Assembly (NCBI RefSeq): GCF_003044275.1
Contig: NZ_PZPL01000001.1
Location: 372,001 to 436,000, forward strand
Length of the DNA stretch: 64,000 nucleotides
Origin: Rathayibacter caricis DSM 15933
Lineage (GTDB): Bacteria > Actinomycetota > Actinomycetes > Actinomycetales > Microbacteriaceae
Direction: 5' to 3'
Shown here piece after piece: positions 25,164-32,775 of the stretch. Under the pieces are notes generated by a model. It had not been told where the DNA came from, ran no database searches, and saw only the letters and a program-made list of their open reading frames with translations. Position 1 is the stretch's first letter, and each line of letters starts with the position of its first letter. Both the position numbers and the translations under genes were made by a program.

Positions 25164-26663
25164 ATGACACAGACACGCGACGAGGTCGCCGACATCCCCG
25201 ATACCCCCGACACCTCCACCTCGACGGAGGCGGCCCGCCCGCAGGGACCGTCGCCCGCCGCTCTCGTCGTCGACGGCGACCAGCCGAGCCCTCGCCGCGG
25301 GCTCGTCCCGATCCTGGCGCTCAGCGGCATCGCGGTCGCCACCATGCAGACCCTGACGGTGCCCCTCGTCGCCGACCTCCCCCGGCTGCTGGACGCCGAC
25401 GCGTCCGACGCCGCCTGGGTGATCACCGCCACGCTCCTCTCGGGAACCGTCGCGGCCCCCGTTCTCGGGCGACTCGGCGATCTCTACGGCAAGCGCAGGC
25501 TCATCCTCATCACGCTCGGCCTGATGGTCCTGGGCTCGCTCCTCTCGGGGATGACCTCGGATCTCGTGCCGATGATCATCGGCCGCGCCGTCCAGGGCTT
25601 CGCGCTCGGAGCGATCCCGCTCGGCATCGGCATCATCTGGGAGCAGGTGCACCCCGACCGCAGGAACACGGCGGTGGCGATCATGAGCAGCTCCATCGGC
25701 ATCGGCGGGGCGCTCGCGATCCCGGCCGCGGCCCTCGTGGCCCAGTACCTCGACTGGCACTGGCTGTTCTTCGGCACGGCCGCCCTGGGAGTGATCGCCA
25801 TGATCGGACTGGCCGTCGTCGTGACCGAGAGCCCGAACCGCGCCTCCGGCCGGTTCGACCTCGTCGGAGCGCTCGGACTCACTCTGGGCCTCGTCGCCCT
25901 CCTCCTCGCGGTCTCCAAGGGCGGCGACTGGGGCTGGGCGAGCCCCGTCACGCTCGGGCTCTTCGGCGCGGCCCTCGTCGTCCTGCTGCTCTGGGGGCTC
26001 TACGAGCTCCGCGTCGACGATCCGCTGCTGGACCTCAGGTCCGCCTCTCGTCGACAGGTGCTCCTCACGAACCTCTCGGCGATCACCGTGGGCCTCGCGT
26101 TCTTCGCGATCACGCTCGTGCTCCCCCAGCTCCTGCAGCTGCCCACCTCCACCGGATACGGGATGGGCCTCTCCCTGGTCGCCGCCGGACTCTGCGGAGC
26201 ATCGATGGGGCTGGCGATGATGGTGGTCGCGCCACTGGCCGCACGGCTGTCGGGTGCGCGCGGACCGAAGACGGCGCTGATCCTCGGCCTCGCGGTCCTC
26301 GCCGTCGCCTACCTGGCGGGCACGGTGCTCCTGGGCGCCGTCTGGCAGCTCGTCCTGGTCGCCGTCCTGGCCGGCGCCGGGGTCGGCATCGCGTACGCGG
26401 CGATGCCCGCCCTCATCCTCGGCGCCGTCGATCCCGCCGAGACGGGCGCCGCCAACGGACTGAACTCGCTCATGCGCTCCATCGGCACGGCCACGTCCAG
26501 CGCGGTGATCGGCGTCGTCCTCGCGAGCACGGCCCAGCGCAGCGGAGGCATCGAGGTGCCGACGCTGGAGGGCTTCCGCATCGCGTTCGTCATCGCCGCC
26601 GGCGCCGCGGTCATCGGCCTCGTCCTCGCGGCGTTCCTCCCCCGCTCGACGCAGCGCCGCTGA
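25164..26663 (+). CDS. MFS transporter, DHA2 (EmrB/QacA) group, 14 helices
   Basis: 499 residues from an ATG at 25164. After a hydrophilic N-terminus of about 45 residues there are 14 hydrophobic segments, with the MFS motif LGRLGDLYGKRRL after helix 2 and the antiporter-type segment IGIGGALAIPAAALV. Members export drugs or metabolites by proton antiport. It is co-directional with tetR, SMP-30 and SDR genes, with a 170-base gap before it in which no terminator is evident. Confidence 0.92.
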   Translation: MTQTRDEVADIPDTPDTSTSTEAARPQGPSPAALVVDGDQPSPRRGLVPILALSGIAVATMQTLTVPLVADLPRLLDADASDAAWVITATLLSGTVAAPVLGRLGDLYGKRRLILITLGLMVLGSLLSGMTSDLVPMIIGRAVQGFALGAIPLGIGIIWEQVHPDRRNTAVAIMSSSIGIGGALAIPAAALVAQYLDWHWLFFGTAALGVIAMIGLAVVVTESPNRASGRFDLVGALGLTLGLVALLLAVSKGGDWGWASPVTLGLFGAALVVLLLWGLYELRVDDPLLDLRSASRRQVLLTNLSAITVGLAFFAITLVLPQLLQLPTSTGYGMGLSLVAAGLCGASMGLAMMVVAPLAARLSGARGPKTALILGLAVLAVAYLAGTVLLGAVWQLVLVAVLAGAGVGIAYAAMPALILGAVDPAETGAANGLNSLMRSIGTATSSAVIGVVLASTAQRSGGIEVPTLEGFRIAFVIAAGAAVIGLVLAAFLPRSTQRR

Positions 26664-26680
26664 TCCCACCGGCGGCTGGA

Positions 26681-26700
26681 CGCCGATCCCGGGATCGGCG
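26681..26700. repeat. Perfect 20-bp palindrome between MFS and SDR genes
   Basis: CGCCGATCCCGGGATCGGCG lies 18 bases after the MFS stop and 94 bases before the SDR start. It lacks a loop suited to a strong terminator, so it may be a regulator site; it could also limit readthrough. Confidence 0.5.
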
Positions 26701-26794
26701 ATCCAGGGACGAGCGCTCTCTGCCTCCGAGGCCGAGCGGCGCCTAGCGTCGTCCGGGCTCGCACTGAACCACCGACACGACACCTGGAGCTCAC

Positions 26795-27532
26795 ATGAAC
26801 CTCACTGGAAACACCATCCTGATCACCGGCGGCACCTCGGGGATCGGCCTCGGCCTCGCCCTCCGCCTGCACGAGAGCGGCAACACGGTCATCGTCGCCG
26901 GACGTCGCACCGCGCTCCTGGACGCGATCACGGCCGAGCACCCCGGGATCCACGGGATCGAGCTGGACGTCTCCGACACCGACTCCCTCGCTCGAGCGAA
27001 GGCGAGCATCGAGGCGGACCACCCCGAGCTGAACGTCCTCATCAACAACGCCGGGATCATGCGCCAGGAGAGCGTCCTGGATCCGGCCGACGTCCGCGTC
27101 GCCGAGGACCACATCGCCGTCAACCTCCTCGGCACCATCCGCGCGACCTACGCGTTCCTGCCGACGCTGCTCGGCAAGGAGGGAGCGGCCGTCCTGAACG
27201 TCACCTCGGCGCTCGCGTTCGTGCCGTTCCCGACGACGCCGACCTACAGCGCGACCAAGGCCGCCCTGCACTCGTTCACGGACGCGCTGCGCGTGCAGCT
27301 CGCGGAGTCCGGCGTCCAGGTGGTCGAGATCGTGCCGCCGGGAGTGCAGACCGACCTCTTCGGCCCGAACGAGCACGCCCTGCCCCTGGACGACTTCCTC
27401 ACGGAGCTGCTCGGGCTGCTGGAGGCCGACCCCTCCGCGTCGGAACTGGTCGTGCAGAACGCGCGACCCCTGCGCGACGCGGTGGCCGACGGCACCTACT
27501 CCGCCGTCCTCGCCTCGCTGAGCGGCGCCTGA
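26795..27532 (+). CDS. SDR family oxidoreductase (DltE-like)
   Basis: 245 residues from ATG 26795 with TGGAGCTC upstream. Classical short-chain dehydrogenase: cofactor motif TGGTSGIGLG, NNAG, a catalytic serine in NVTSALA and YSATK. Length and the C-terminal AELL/LLEADPSA region resemble DltE/YciK-like SDRs that act on unknown alcohols or ketones with NAD(P). Last gene of the tetR-SMP30-MFS-SDR set. Confidence 0.92.
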   Translation: MNLTGNTILITGGTSGIGLGLALRLHESGNTVIVAGRRTALLDAITAEHPGIHGIELDVSDTDSLARAKASIEADHPELNVLINNAGIMRQESVLDPADVRVAEDHIAVNLLGTIRATYAFLPTLLGKEGAAVLNVTSALAFVPFPTTPTYSATKAALHSFTDALRVQLAESGVQVVEIVPPGVQTDLFGPNEHALPLDDFLTELLGLLEADPSASELVVQNARPLRDAVADGTYSAVLASLSGA

Positions 27533-27540
27533 GCACGGGC

Positions 27541-27569
27541 CCGGGTGCGCGCTTCGGCGCCGCACCCGG
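27541..27569. terminator. Terminator between SDR and TspO-like genes
   Basis: Hairpin with arms CCGGGTGCG and CGCACCCGG extended by an inner GCGC-TTCG-GCGC stem, placed 8 bases after the SDR stop between convergent genes. It can serve both strands. Confidence 0.65.
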
Positions 27570-27626
27570 ACGGGCAGGGGCGCCTCCGGTCCCGGCGGGA
27601 CCGCGGTCGTCGAGGACGGTCGCTCG

Positions 27627-28451
27627 TCAGACCGCGCTCGGAGCGCGCTGCTCGCGCCGTCCCGCGGCCGCACGGATCGCCACGGTCACGACGATCACCA
27701 CTCCCGCCGCGACCAGCGCCGCGATGCCCGCCGGGATCGAGACGAGCTCGCCGCCGAAGCGCCCGACGGCGACCCAGGCGAGGCCCCAGCACAGCGAGAG
27801 CATCGGTGCGATGCGCCCGCGTCCGGCGACGGCGAGCAGCAGCCCGATGAGTCCGGCGACCGCCAGCACGACGACCGCCCAGACGTCCGCGCCCGGGCCG
27901 TCCGCACTGCCTACGCCGGAGCCCACGAGCGCCGCTGTGACGTTGGCGACGGTCGCGACGCAGACCCAGCCGAGGTAGAGGCCGAAGGTGCCGTCGGTGA
28001 CGACCGCGTCGACCCTCCCGGAGGTGCGCGTCGTGCGCAGCAGGACGAAGATCCGCGCGAGGACCGCGAGCAGGAGGACGATCACGACGACGCTGAGCAC
28101 GAGCAGTCCGGCCTGCACGACCAGGATCCATGCGGCGTTCAGGAGGAGGCTCGCCGCGGCCCAGTAGCCGAGGCGGCGGTGGCGGGTGCGCGCCGCCTGC
28201 GACGGGAGGAACTGCCAGATCGCGTAGGCGATCAGTCCGGCGTAGATGACACTCCAGATCGCGAAGGCGGGGCCGTCGGGAGCGACCGGGGTCGAGGAGG
28301 CGCTGAGCGCGCCGCCGGCGGCGTCGGCGATCTGCGTGCCTCCGGCGGCGCCGGAGCCGAGGAAGGAGCCGACGAGCGCCAGGACGGCGCTGACGGCGAC
28401 GACCGTCTGCCGGATCCGGTCGGCGCGGGTGGGGGTCTCTACGGCGGACAT
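27627..28451 (-). CDS. TspO/MBR-related tryptophan-rich membrane protein
   Basis: 274 residues from ATG 28451. Seven or so hydrophobic segments; the first third contains PDGPAFAIWSVIYAGLIAYA, the conserved FxIWxxIY pattern of the TspO/MBR-related family, followed by a W/N-containing helix LLLNAAWILVV. It is longer than canonical TspO (about 160 residues), like a group of actinobacterial homologues. TspO proteins bind tetrapyrroles and influence stress responses; the function of the long form is not known. A 16-bp palindrome lies in its promoter. Confidence 0.75.
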   Translation of the reverse strand: MSAVETPTRADRIRQTVVAVSAVLALVGSFLGSGAAGGTQIADAAGGALSASSTPVAPDGPAFAIWSVIYAGLIAYAIWQFLPSQAARTRHRRLGYWAAASLLLNAAWILVVQAGLLVLSVVVIVLLLAVLARIFVLLRTTRTSGRVDAVVTDGTFGLYLGWVCVATVANVTAALVGSGVGSADGPGADVWAVVVLAVAGLIGLLLAVAGRGRIAPMLSLCWGLAWVAVGRFGGELVSIPAGIAALVAAGVVIVVTVAIRAAAGRREQRAPSAV

Positions 28452-28465
28452 GTCGCTCCTCGATC

Positions 28466-28481
28466 GATCAGCTAGCTGATC
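28466..28481 (-). promoter_or_regulatory. Palindrome in the TspO-like gene promoter
   Basis: Perfect 16-bp palindrome GATCAGCTAGCTGATC centred 22 bases upstream of the start codon. It resembles a dimeric-repressor operator, but no regulator gene is adjacent. Confidence 0.55.
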
Positions 28482-28529
28482 AATTACAGTAGCGCTCTTC
28501 CGACTGCTCGGGACTGGGGCTTGCGGTCC

Positions 28530-29444
28530 TCAGTCCGCCAGCACCCACGGGAACGCCTTCGCGGGCGACCGCGCACCCTGCCGCGCCTTCGACCGGTTCG
28601 GCTCGCCGAGCTCCCCCAGCAGGCTCTCCGACTGACGGACCAGCGCCGCGAACGCCGCGGTGTCGAGCCACTCCGGTCGCATCGCGAAGAGGAGGTCCTC
28701 GGAGGCGGTGTTGCCGCTCGCACCCGGCGCGAACGGGCAGCCCCCGAGTCCGCCGAGCGCTCCGTCGACGACCGAGGCGCCCGCCTGCACGGCGGCCAGC
28801 GCGTTGGCGACGCCCGAGCCCCAGGTGTCGTGGCCGTGGAACACGATCTCGCGGGGCGGGGTCTCGGCGGCGACCCGCGCGACGAGCGATGCGACCTGCC
28901 CCGGATGCGCCTGACCGAGGGTGTCGCAGATCACGACGTCCTCGGCGCCCTCGGCCCGGGGGTCGTTCGCGATCGCGAGGACGCGCTCCTCCGGCACCGC
29001 CCCCTCGAACGGGCAGGTGAAGGACGTGGCGATGCAGAGCTGGATGCGCCCGCCGACGCCGTGGGCGAGCGCGACCGCCTCCGGCATCGCGTCCAGGCTC
29101 GCCTCGGTGGGGCGGCCGATGTTCGCGCGGTTGTGCGAGTCGGAGGCCGAGAAGCAGTACTGGAAGTTGCGCGCCCCGGCCGCCGCGGCCTTCTCGATGT
29201 GCCGCGGAGTCGCGACCCACACCCAGCTCCGCTCGAGCTCCTCGGGGGTCAGCGCCGCGATCACCTCGAGCGTGTTCGCCATCGGAGGCACCACGTCGCC
29301 GCGGGCCATCGAGCCGATCTCGAGCTCGGGCACCCCGGCGGCGAGGAGCGCGCGGGCGAGGCCCACCTTGCGCTCGGTCGACAGCATCCGGCCCGTGAGC
29401 TGCAGTCCGTCGCGCAGGGTCACGTCGCGCAGTCGCGCGCTCAT
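28530..29444 (-). CDS. Hydroxymethylglutaryl-CoA lyase family protein
   Basis: 304 residues from an ATG that overlaps the stop of the CoA-transferase gene by 4 bases. HMGL-like TIM barrel: VTLRDGLQLTG with the metal/catalytic Arg-Asp, FQYCFSASDSHNRANIGR, FHGHDTWGSGVANAL with metal histidines, and the late loop LGGLGGCPFAPGASGN containing the catalytic-type cysteine. It should cleave HMG-CoA or a similar 3-hydroxyacyl-CoA into acetyl-CoA plus a keto acid. Coupling to the CaiB-type transferase supports CoA activation then cleavage as a two-step pathway. Confidence 0.9.
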   Translation of the reverse strand: MSARLRDVTLRDGLQLTGRMLSTERKVGLARALLAAGVPELEIGSMARGDVVPPMANTLEVIAALTPEELERSWVWVATPRHIEKAAAAGARNFQYCFSASDSHNRANIGRPTEASLDAMPEAVALAHGVGGRIQLCIATSFTCPFEGAVPEERVLAIANDPRAEGAEDVVICDTLGQAHPGQVASLVARVAAETPPREIVFHGHDTWGSGVANALAAVQAGASVVDGALGGLGGCPFAPGASGNTASEDLLFAMRPEWLDTAAFAALVRQSESLLGELGEPNRSKARQGARSPAKAFPWVLAD

Positions 29445-30682
29445 CGGGCGTCCGCCTCGGCGGCGCGGGTGGTGGGGGTCGCGCCCTGGAGCATCGCCAG
29501 GACCTCCTCGGTGTCGTGCCCCAGCTCGGGGGCGAGTGTGCGGATCGGCAGCGATCGGCCGCCGAGCACGGGGACGACGCCGGGGAAGCCGACGTCCTCG
29601 ATCGTGCCGGCGCCCGTGTCGACGTCGAACTTCTGGATCATGTCGCGCGCGGCGTACTGCTCGCTCGCGCTGATGTCGGCCGCCGTGTAGATGGGGCCGG
29701 AGGGGACGCCGCTCTCATCGAGGACCGCGAGCGCCTCTGCAGAGGTGCGGGTCGCCGTCCACGCGCCGATCGCGGCGTCGAGCTCGTCGCGGCGCTTCCA
29801 GCGCAGGTCGTTCGAGACCAGCCCCTCGTCGGCGGCGAGGTCCTCGCGCCCGATGATCTCCATCAGGCGCTGGAAGATCGCGTCGCCGTTGCCGGCGATC
29901 ACGATGCTCGACCCGTCGGAGCACGTGTACGCATTGGTGGGCGCGATGCCCTCCATCCGCCCGCCGACGCGCTCGCGGACGATGCCGTGGGCCTGGTAGT
30001 CGGGGATCAGCGACTCCATCATCGAGAACATCGCCTCGTTCAGGGCCACGTCGATCACCCGCTCCTCGAGCGGCGCAGGGCCCAGGCCCGCCGCCCGCCG
30101 CGTCTCGCGCTGGAAGAGCGCCATCATCACTCCGTACCCCGCGTAAAGGCCGGCGATGGAGTCGCCGATCGAGACGCCGACGCGCACGGGCGGGCGGTCG
30201 GGGTCGCCGACGAGCTCGCGGAACCCGCCCATCGCCTCCGCCACCGCGGCGAACCCGGGGCGCTCCGACAGCGGTCCGGTCTGCCCGAACGCCGAGATCC
30301 GGCCGATCACGAGCTCGGGGTTCGCCTCGTTCAGCACGTCGGGCCCGATCCCCCAGCGCTCGAGGGTGCCGGGCCGGAAGTTCTCGAGCACCACGTCGCA
30401 CTCGGCGGCCAGCCGGCGGACGGCGTCGCGGCCCTCCTCCGTGCGCAGATCGAGGGTGATCGACTTCTTGTTGCGGTTGATGGTGTGGAACAGCATCGAC
30501 GTGGTCGAGCCCGCGTGCAGGCGCCACTTGCGCAGCTCGTCGCCGGTGCCCGGCCGCTCGACCTTGATCACCTCGGCGCCGAAGTCGGCCAGCAGCCGGC
30601 CCGCGGTCGGAGCGGCGATGAAGTTGCCCAGCTCGAGCACGCGGAGCCCGTCGAGCGGAGCGATGCGGGGTGCGGTGGTCAT
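29441..30682 (-). CDS. CaiB/BaiF class III CoA-transferase
   Basis: 413 residues from ATG 30682 with GGAAGG upstream; a longer open frame before it is promoter DNA. Class III transferase: LELGNFIAAPTAGRLLADFG, VIKVERPGTGDELR, NRNKKSITLDLR and the catalytic aspartate Asp174 in SIGDSIAGLY. These enzymes move CoA from succinyl-CoA or formyl-CoA to a dicarboxylic acid. With the overlapping HMG-CoA-lyase-like gene downstream, the likely substrate is 3-hydroxy-3-methylglutarate or a related acid (as in mammalian SUGCT), but this is inference. Confidence 0.9.
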   Translation of the reverse strand: MTTAPRIAPLDGLRVLELGNFIAAPTAGRLLADFGAEVIKVERPGTGDELRKWRLHAGSTTSMLFHTINRNKKSITLDLRTEEGRDAVRRLAAECDVVLENFRPGTLERWGIGPDVLNEANPELVIGRISAFGQTGPLSERPGFAAVAEAMGGFRELVGDPDRPPVRVGVSIGDSIAGLYAGYGVMMALFQRETRRAAGLGPAPLEERVIDVALNEAMFSMMESLIPDYQAHGIVRERVGGRMEGIAPTNAYTCSDGSSIVIAGNGDAIFQRLMEIIGREDLAADEGLVSNDLRWKRRDELDAAIGAWTATRTSAEALAVLDESGVPSGPIYTAADISASEQYAARDMIQKFDVDTGAGTIEDVGFPGVVPVLGGRSLPIRTLAPELGHDTEEVLAMLQGATPTTRAAEADAR

Positions 30683-30846
30683 GGACTGCCTTCCGGTCGG
30701 ATCCGACGACGGCGTCGGGGGGCTCGGGCGGTGCCCAGCGCACCCCTGCGTCGTGCTCCCGTCGAGTCTGCCCCGTGGAGCGCCTCCGCACCGCACGGGA
30801 ACCCCCTGCCCGGTGTCGGAACCCGGACGTACACTGACGAGACACC

Positions 30847-32118
30847 ATGCGCAGACACACCTCGACCCCGCGTCCGGAGTGGCGCGCCCGCCTCGACGAG
30901 GTCGGTTTCAGCTTCTACAACCTGCCGTCCGAGGGCGGCCGGCCCTACTGGAACGAGCTCGCGGCCTACAGCTTCGCCCCGGCCGAGATCGACCTGCTCG
31001 AGGGCGTCACGAAGGAGCTGTTCGACCTCTGCATGGAGGCGTGCGAGAAGGTCGTGCGCGAGGGGCGCTTCGCCGAGTTCGGCATCCCGGAGCGGTTCCA
31101 CGAGCTGGTCCGCACCTCCTGGGACGAGGACGACCCCACCGTCTACGGCCGCTTCGACCTCGCCTACGACGACCGCGGCGCGGTGAAGCTCCTCGAGTTC
31201 AACGCCGACACCCCGACCTCGCTCGTCGAGACGGCCGCCGCCCAGTGGCAGTGGCTGATCGACGTGCACGGGCCCGATGCCGACCAGTTCAACAGCCTGC
31301 ACGAGCAGCTCGTCGAGCAGTGGCGCCACCTCCGGCTCGAGCGCTGGACGCTCGACGAGGGCGCCCGGCTGCACCTCGCGTCGCTCCGCGACTCCGGCGA
31401 CGGCGAGCTGATCGTGGAGGACGCCGACACCGTCGCGTACATGGCCGAGACGGCGGCGCAGGCGGGCTTCGACCCCAAGCTGATCTTCGTCGAGGACATC
31501 CGCTACGAGCTCGACGGCGCGGGCTTCGTCGACGCCGACGGCGAGCCGATCCGGCGCATCTTCAAGCTCTACCCGTGGGAGTGGATGCTCGGCGAGCAGT
31601 TCGGCGGGCTCCTGCTCGACCGGCGCGAGCGCACGCGCTGGGTCGAGCCCGCGTGGAAGCTCCTGCTCAGCAACAAGCAGCTGCTCGTCGTGCTCTGGGA
31701 GATGTTCCGCGGGCACCCGAACCTGCTCCCCGCCTCCGCCGAGCCGCTCGTCGGCACCGCCCAGGTGCGCAAGCCCCGGCTCGGCCGGGAGGGCGCGAAC
31801 GTCACGGTCCTCGACGCCGACGGCGCGGTCGTCGCCGAGAACGGCGGCGTCTACGGCGAGGAGGGCTTCATCCACCAGGCGCGCGCCGAGCTCGCCCGCC
31901 TCGACGGCAAGACGGTCGTGATCGGCAGCTGGATCGTCGGCGAGACCCCCGCCGGGATCGACGTGCGCGAGACGAGCGGCCTGATCACGGGCGATCTCGC
32001 CGAGTTCGTGCCCCACTACATCGAGGGCGGGCGGAGCGATCCCGCCTTCGGCAGTCCCGAGCCGACCCGCCCGCACGACGCCCGCGACGACCGCCCGCAG
32101 GACGAGGAGACCCGATGA
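30847..32118 (+). CDS. Glutathionylspermidine synthase-like ATP-grasp protein (YgiC type)
   Basis: 423 residues from ATG 30847. ATP-grasp C-N ligase of the glutathionylspermidine-synthase-like family: YWNELAAYSFAPAEID, YGRFDLAYDDRGAVKLLEFN (nucleotide/metal carboxylates), KLYPWEWMLGEQFG, EPAWKLLLSNKQLL and a C-terminal GSWIVGETPAGIDVRE. Only the synthetase-type domain is present, without the amidase half of bifunctional Gss. Mycothiol rather than glutathione is expected in this phylum, so the true amine acceptor is unknown. It overlaps the next gene by 4 bases (ATGA), the YgiC-YgiB arrangement. Confidence 0.9.
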   Translation: MRRHTSTPRPEWRARLDEVGFSFYNLPSEGGRPYWNELAAYSFAPAEIDLLEGVTKELFDLCMEACEKVVREGRFAEFGIPERFHELVRTSWDEDDPTVYGRFDLAYDDRGAVKLLEFNADTPTSLVETAAAQWQWLIDVHGPDADQFNSLHEQLVEQWRHLRLERWTLDEGARLHLASLRDSGDGELIVEDADTVAYMAETAAQAGFDPKLIFVEDIRYELDGAGFVDADGEPIRRIFKLYPWEWMLGEQFGGLLLDRRERTRWVEPAWKLLLSNKQLLVVLWEMFRGHPNLLPASAEPLVGTAQVRKPRLGREGANVTVLDADGAVVAENGGVYGEEGFIHQARAELARLDGKTVVIGSWIVGETPAGIDVRETSGLITGDLAEFVPHYIEGGRSDPAFGSPEPTRPHDARDDRPQDEETR

Positions 32119-32741
32119 CCGACCCCGAGAACCGCCCCCGCGACGCCGCCACCGAGGACGACGACAGCGCCGTCCGCACCGACCGGCGCCGCTCCGCCGA
32201 CGTGGGCATCAGCGGCATCGCCTCCAAGCGCCGCGGCCTCATCATCGGCGGAGTCGTCGCGGTCGGGGCGATCGGCTTGGCCGTCGCGCTGAGCGCGGGC
32301 GATCCGTCGTCCGACGGCGTCGTGACCACCGGCGCCGACGGCGAGGACTACGTGATCCCCGAGAACGCCGAGCGCCCGGTCTACGCCAGCCGCGAGGACT
32401 GCCTGGCCGACGTCCGCGAGCAGATCGCGAAGCTGCAGGCCGAGGGCGAGACGGTGGCCGACGATCCGGAGCAGCTCTGCGAGGCGACCGACGAGTACCG
32501 CGGCCACTACGCCGGCGGCTTCTGGCTCGGGCCGCTCATCTTCGCGTCGTCGCGGTGGAACTCGACCCGCGCGACCAGCTGGGCGCCCGTCACGAGCGGC
32601 GGATTCGCGGCGCGCGGAGCGACGCAGCCCGACGTCGTGCAGAAGGCGCCGGCCGGAGCGACGGTCGGCTCCAAGCAGACCCTCTCGGGCGGCTTCGGCA
32701 GCACGGGGAAGTCGGGCTTCGGCTCGAGCGTCGGCGGCTGA
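32115..32741 (+). CDS. DUF1190/UPF0441 (YgiB-like) membrane-anchored protein
   Basis: 208 residues from ATG 32115, overlapping the stop of the ATP-grasp gene. A cytoplasmic charged N-terminus is followed by one transmembrane helix (RGLIIGGVVAVGAIGLAVAL), then a Cys-containing helical part (YASREDCLADVREQIAKLQ, EQLCEATDEY), GFWLGPLIFASSRW, and a low-complexity Gly/Ser/Thr tail. The layout matches DUF1190 proteins, which are regularly paired with YgiC-type ATP-grasp enzymes. Role unknown; possibly the substrate or membrane partner of the ligase. Confidence 0.85.
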   Translation: MTDPENRPRDAATEDDDSAVRTDRRRSADVGISGIASKRRGLIIGGVVAVGAIGLAVALSAGDPSSDGVVTTGADGEDYVIPENAERPVYASREDCLADVREQIAKLQAEGETVADDPEQLCEATDEYRGHYAGGFWLGPLIFASSRWNSTRATSWAPVTSGGFAARGATQPDVVQKAPAGATVGSKQTLSGGFGSTGKSGFGSSVGG

Positions 32742-32745
32742 GCGG

Positions 32746-32766
32746 GGGCTCCCGCGACGGGAGCCC
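32746..32766. terminator. Terminator between ygiB-like and MFS genes
   Basis: 8-bp perfect stem GGGCTCCC / GGGAGCCC with a 5-nt loop in the 34-base gap between convergent genes. Confidence 0.7.
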
Positions 32767-32775
32767 TCGCCGTCG

